DNA of 64,000 nt from Cinclus cinclus (lineage: Eukaryota > Chordata > Aves > Passeriformes > Cinclidae): the NCBI RefSeq assembly GCF_963662255.1, contig NC_085068.1:6448001-6512000 (forward strand), given 5' to 3'. The position numbers and the translations under genes are program-made. The notes below the pieces were generated by a model. It had not been told where the DNA came from and did not search any database. It worked only from the letters and a program-made list of their open reading frames with translations. Below, piece by piece: positions 59,001-64,000 of this stretch; within the stretch, counting starts at the first letter, position 1; each line of letters begins with the position of its first letter.

Positions 59001-59660
59001 TCTAGGGCACAAACACACCCCTACCTTTAGGATTCTTTAAGTCTCAGTCCGAAATTCACATCCGTGCAGGGGAAGGGAACACATAAAGGGTGTGGCCTAA
59101 TGACTTCCTTCTTTGTTCTGCAATCAAACAGCACCAGGCTATCTCTACCCTCACTTCCTCCTTGGCAGACGGAAGAATTCTCAGTTCACTAAGACCTTGC
59201 TCTCTCTCTAAAAACTTCCAATAGATCCCATTCTTTCAGCAGGGACCCTGCAGAAGTTCTTACAGACCTTCAACAAGAGCGCAGCACTGGGAGCACGCGC
59301 ATTTACAAGCGATTCCTATTCCAAAGAGTTTAAATCCAAAGAAAAGGAAAAGAAAGGCCCCTTTTTGCAGATCTGGATTAACACGATTTAGATCATACTT
59401 ACAGAGGATTTATGTGGCAAAGGAATTAAATTTACATATCCTTAGTCCCAGCTTCCACTGGAGCAGCTGTGAGACTCCTCACTATGATATTCCATGGAGC
59501 ACATAGAACTTCAGCTTCTCAGAGCCCTACCTGGCTGCCTCTGTGCAGAGTCAGAGATGTTCTACCTGGGGCTTAAATCTGAAGAGAAGGCAGAGAAGCA
59601 GATGTGTGTTGACTGTGCAGACACCTCTGCAAACACAGCTCCGAGGGCACTGACCTTCCC

Positions 59661-59679
59661 TTATCGGCCCCGCCGATAA
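59661..59679. promoter_or_regulatory. GATA inverted repeat in a CpG cluster
   Basis: TTATCGGC, a 3-base CCC spacer and GCCGATAA form a perfect 8-bp inverted repeat with a GATA core in each arm. ACGCGCGC follows at once, so about nine CpGs fall within roughly 70 bp of an otherwise CpG-poor intron. This may be an unmethylated regulatory site. No transcript start is visible. Confidence 0.4.
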
Positions 59680-62600
59680 CGCGCGCTTGGCACCGGCACT
59701 GCTCCGTGCTGCCTGCCTGGGACATGATTTAGAGGGGCAGCTCCTGCTGCACTGCTACTGCATTTCACTCTCACCTCTGTGCTCCATGACAGGGGCAGAG
59801 GTGGGCCTGAGGAAATCAGCTTCACTGGGAAACAGCTGGGAATGTTCCCATTTGTGTGCCTGGAGGTTGGTGATGGACTGTGCAGTGCTTTCTGAACTGT
59901 ACTAAACCCTCTTTACAGCATAAAGCTGCCTCAAAGTAAACAAAAAGGCCCTGTAAGAACAGATTTTATATAAATGGTTTCTGTAATGGTGCAAGTTCTG
60001 TTTCAGCCCCGGCACAGGTGTAACAATGCACTGTGGGTGTGTGTTTGCACCCTCCCAGGTCACATCTATACCCTGGAACTGCGAGACAGAGAAGGACTGA
60101 GGCTGTTCTAATGTTCTAACTACCAAAAAAAGACAGCTCACCTTGGAATGTCTGCTATGGACACTGCCTGTGGAAGTCCAATTCTCCACACGTGCAGACA
60201 TGTGAGCCCCCACATCCATCACTGTCCAACTACTTAAACTGTTCTAAAATCCATTAAGGACTGAGGGGTGAGAGGCAAAAGCTGTAAGCCAGATCACTGA
60301 GGGAGAGCTAAACAAGGGTCATCTTAGTCTCTTCCCTCCTCTGCTAAATCCAGCAGCATCCCAAACACCGAAAACTGGGCACTGGACCTGAAGAACAGTG
60401 CACATACTCCTTCATGTAAGCAGTGGAAAGCTCAGTCAGCCCTGCTTCCTGCACTTTCTGACCTCCTGTGTAGGCAAGAATTAAAGAAAATTCAAAGGCT
60501 CCCAGACAAAAAAGACAATTTCATATATTGGTCTATATATTAAAGTAACCATTACAGTCTTATATCTAGGAATGTTCCAGAACCGAGGCAAAAGCAATTA
60601 ATTCTCATTCAAGTGAGGTGGTTTTCTTATCTCCTCCCTCCACAGACTCTCCCCACTGCTGCATAAGGGGCCTACAGGGCATTAACAGGAACATTCAGCT
60701 ACAGTTTGCTGTTTTTCTAGAAAAGGAAGTGAAAGTGCACTAGCATAGAAACAACCTTAAATTAATGCTTTAGATCAGCAAGAGCCACCTCGCACTGCCT
60801 GGGTGTTTCTTGTGGCCCCAGATTATCCAGCACTTTCTTCAGACAGTCTGGACACCTCCTAAGCCACTCTGTTCCTCCAGATGTCCTCCTCCTTTTTCCT
60901 GCACGCTGGGAGGGAGACGGTGCCCATCCACTGACCCCCAGCCAGGTGCTGAAATGAAATCCCAAGCTCCACTGCACAGCAAAAGCAAAACCTTAGGATG
61001 GAAAAAGGCTTCCCGGAGCTATTTGAGAAGCATCTCCTAACACGTGTCAGTGAAATTCTGGGCTTCAGGAACTCAGAATAGTTCAGACCTGAGTATTTTC
61101 AGCAGCAGAAAATGGATGGAGAACACTTCAGAATGTGCTGTAAGACAGTAAGCAACTGCAGGCCTCACTCAGAATGGGAAAGCTTGCTGACTTTACAGCA
61201 CAATACTGATAGGAATCCTGGCTTTACCAAGAATTGCTTTGATCCATCCCAGCTCTGCCTGTAACTCAGGGCCCACCTCATAAAAAAAGTCCTTATTTCA
61301 AGTGTTCTGAGCCTCTAACTCCAGCTTGCTGTCCAGGGAACACATGTAACAGAGAGAGAGAGACGAGAAGTATTTCAAGCAAGGGCTCAGCTCCGCAGAC
61401 AGATCCCCACAGGTTGGTGTGTCACTACCACCTCTTCCTTCCAAAGCTGCTCATCTTCACCACGGCTACCAGTGTGGTTAGACTGAGTTAAGAATCCGTG
61501 GTTAAATATCTGTGGTCGTACTAAGTAAGTGAAAAAAGGTGGTTGAACTCCTTCGGGGTGGGGTGAACACACCAAGGAGGAATGAAATCTGTTAAGTATC
61601 AACTTCTCAAAGCTTCTCTCCATGAGCAGACATGCTCACTTTGTTCTGGGAAAAACGAGGCAAAACACCCTCCTTTTTACTGGCAAATCTCAGTGGTGGT
61701 AACCAGATGTGGTGGGAATTACCAAGCAGTGACATCCACATGCAAATAAACACTTCAGTTTTGTCAGGATGTTTATCCCTGGTGTGTGGCTCCATCACTG
61801 CCAGCTACACTTGGATACTCCCAGCTGTGATCACCACTGTCTGGTGAAGGTGGGAACTTCAGAACCACCAGTCCAGTACCCAGGAGCAGTGGATGGTGTA
61901 GAACTGCTGAGGTTATTTGGCCCAGGTGGACAAGAAGCTTGTGCTGTGTCCCCAGGGATGACGAGGCTCACACAAAGCAGCCCAGCTTCTCCCTGAGCTG
62001 CTCTTTCCAAGTCCCTTTTGTTTCCCCACAACACTTTGCACACTCACTGTCTGTCTCTGCTTCCTCCTGCCTACCCTGCGGTCGGAGTGGGAAGCCAAGG
62101 GACTAAGGCCAATTAAATGTGGGAGCAGGTGGCAGCCAGGTGGAATTATGGGAAGGAGAGCAGAAATTTCCTCTGTTCTCGAGGATCTGCTCTCTCTGCA
62201 CTGAGATCATACTTACAAAACAGGTGCTGCTGCACCATATGTCTCAGAGAAAGTCACACTAAGCAAATTCTATCCTGCAACAGAAGAATTTTTTTTTTTT
62301 TTCTTTTGGATCCCTCAGGTATCAGAACCCTCTGGGGGAGACTCTGGGGTGCTTACACAAAAAGTGCCAGGAGCATAATGCGTACTGGTGAATCTTGCAG
62401 TTGCATTTACATGCAATGAAATTTAGTCTGTTATTCCCTTTTTATATAAAAAGCTAAAAAGGACTTGGACACTGTTGAAGCATCTTCTCAACACAGCATG
62501 GAGGCACAAACAGAGGTCTGCTAGTTTTGACCACTTCTTATTCATCCCCTTTAGCAAATGAGTAGAAGAGCGATCCAAAAAACCTCTCAGACATAATGAT

Positions 62601-63369
62601 GTTACCCTTTATTAGGAAGCCATTAAAGAATTATTGGGGTTGTCAGAAAGGCCTGACAGGAACACTTAAGTCATCAGCTTGCTGTCCTCTCTTTCACCCC
62701 TATTCTTGGCCCTTCCTTTGGAGATGAGTATCTTGCACAAACAAAATTACCTTTGATTGCAACAGTTGAACTTCTGAGAGCAGGGAAAAGCAGCTTGCTG
62801 ACTACAGGGAGTGGGGCTGCCCCAGACAAACACGGGAGAAGGAACAAGAAAAACAAGTTTTAATTAAAGCCACTTCTAGATTATCAATTTTCCCTTTTGT
62901 ACCATGAAGTTTGAACACACGCCTGAAGAGTGTGATACCAGTGACATGTTACACAAGGCGATTCGGGGACTGAAAACAAGGTGGCAACGTGTGAACAGCA
63001 GGATCCTGCAAAGTGCTGAACATCCCCAGATCCAAGAGCCTGCACCACGCAGCTCCGGCAGGAATATCCCTTCTGACACCTCTGCTGACACAGGTCATAC
63101 TCGTCCCTCCCAGAAAAGCTCATAATTTGACTTAGTGCTGCTGACAGGAGGTGGAGGAGCCGTCACCCAGGCACAGCCACGGGGGGCTCCTCTGTCCCTG
63201 CCCTGGGGATTTCCACAGCCTGCATCCCAATATCCCAGACCAGCGATTCTTAACCAGAATTTAACAACCCAACTTCTTGCATCAAATATTCTAAGTTCAA
63301 TTGATGTAATCTGAGAGAAGAATTTGGGGTTATTTTTAGCCAGTGGTTGCTGCTGCTTTTTATGTATAT

Positions 63370-63700
63370 ACACTAAGGAGACAGCCATTACCAGGATCAT
63401 TTTACATTATGTTCATGCATAACTGGATGTAGGAACACTTTTATACATCCATACGCACACACACACTCCCTACATTTTAGGTACATATTTTTTACATACA
63501 TGTCAAAGAATAATTTTACATGCAAGGAACCTGAGCACACAGTGTATCATCCTGCCACTACACAAAACAATTCCCTTTAAACCAAGCAGTTCCATCAGTC
63601 TTTAGAGTCTTAAAATTTGTCATACCGTCAGAGAGAGAAATTAATCTATAGCATTGTAAAAAAGGAGAAGGCACAATGAATCGAAATTTGCAATTCATGG
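63370..63700. other. AT-rich unique block near the window end
   Basis: Low-complexity-free AT-rich sequence with repeated TACAT and ATGTA motifs, a short CA tract (63453-63466) and an imperfect inverted repeat near 63677-63699 (ATGAATCG, then GCAATTCAT). It resembles conserved non-coding or UTR-like sequence, but no gene end can be assigned. Confidence 0.25.
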
Positions 63701-63740
63701 GCTCAGTGGGTTGTTTTTTTTTTTGTTGGGTTTTTTTTTT

Positions 63741-63762
63741 GGGGGGGGGGAGGGGGAAGGGG
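63741..63762 (+). repeat. G-rich tract with quadruplex potential
   Basis: A G10 run, then G5 and G4 runs separated by one or two A, followed by GGAGG. It satisfies the four-tract G-quadruplex pattern on the plus strand, which is the template strand for SKI transcription. T-rich sequence precedes it. Confidence 0.7.
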
Positions 63763-64000
63763 AGGAGGTTGACAAGGAAAGCTGATGGATTTGGCTTTTA
63801 AAGCTGAGGGACCAGCACCCCCTCCCCAGCCCTTTTTCCAAGTGCACAGCGCCTGTAAAAATTCCTGCGCGCTATTTGCAGGCAAGGTCACTGCGAAAGG
63901 GCATGGCTGGGAGCCAGGGTGTTTTTCAGCTGAGCTGCAGGGAGGGGAGGGGAGGCTCAGGAACTCAATTAGAAGTTTCTCCAGTCTAGCCAGGAGGCTG

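Larger units (their letters stand above)
21561..64000 (-). other. SKI: SKI intron 1 (3' part, more than 42 kb)
   Basis: Everything right of exon 2 is inferred to be intron 1, because the missing first coding exon must be further right and a very large first intron is usual for vertebrate SKI. I found no other coding exon, RNA gene or CpG-island promoter in it. Its recognisable contents are three CR1 fragments, up to four MIR-like remnants, one large CT-rich minisatellite, CA, A, T and C tracts, a G-rich tract, and several motif clusters listed separately. The remaining DNA is unique-looking, about half GC, with short chance reading frames. A nested non-coding transcript cannot be excluded. 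Confidence 0.88.

Noticed and set aside
59279..59312. Possible alternative SKI promoter from clustered CpGs (GAGCGCAG, ACGCGC)
   Set aside because: Too few CpGs and too short for a CpG island, and no first exon with a plausible start or donor was identified.

Overview
The window is vertebrate nuclear DNA, almost certainly from a bird and possibly a songbird. It carries the 3' part of one protein-coding gene on the minus strand, the SKI proto-oncogene (c-Ski transcriptional co-repressor). Three observations support a bird. The predicted Ski C-terminus fits the vertebrate family exon by exon. CR1 LINE 3' ends, the characteristic avian interspersed repeat, occur in both orientations, and the copy at 46216-46705 looks like the songbird type. 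Introns are GT-AG, with low CpG and few repeats. There are no bacterial operons, ribosome binding sites, CRISPR arrays, tRNA or rRNA genes.

Layout from left to right. 1-9254 is intergenic DNA beyond the SKI 3' end. It holds one CR1 fragment, a TA/CA/TG inverted-repeat microsatellite and a possible GATA-bearing regulatory block; no exon could be supported. 9255-13843 is the probable SKI 3' UTR (about 4.6 kb), ending at two AATAAA signals. 13844-21560 holds six linked SKI coding exons, numbered 2 to 7 here: 21435-21560, 20834-20949, 19088-19359, 18397-18698, 16026-16256 and 13844-14032. Codon phase is continuous through all of them, giving 411 residues and a stop. They encode the Pro/Ser/charged linker and the C-terminal coiled coil used for Ski/SnoN dimerisation. 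21561-64000 is the 3' part of a very large first intron. The exon coding the Dachshund-homology and Smad4-binding domains must lie beyond 64000.

Intron 1 holds CR1 copies (31331-31417, 46216-46705, 55962-56010), ancient MIR-like SINE remnants (best at 44750-44920), and a 13-copy CT-rich minisatellite at 41857-42243 that creates false overlapping reading frames on both strands. It also has homopolymer and CA tracts and several motif-rich blocks that could be enhancers (24650-24920, 44260-44660, around 59661-59679). Intron 5 contains a 40-bp minisatellite (17231-17430).

I found no convincing new gene system. The most useful leads are a 77-codon, phase-0 coiled-coil exon (exactly 11 heptads), the minisatellites, the GATA palindrome in a local CpG cluster, and the NFI/TALE motif block. 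Regulatory claims are motif-level inferences that need alignment or chromatin data.
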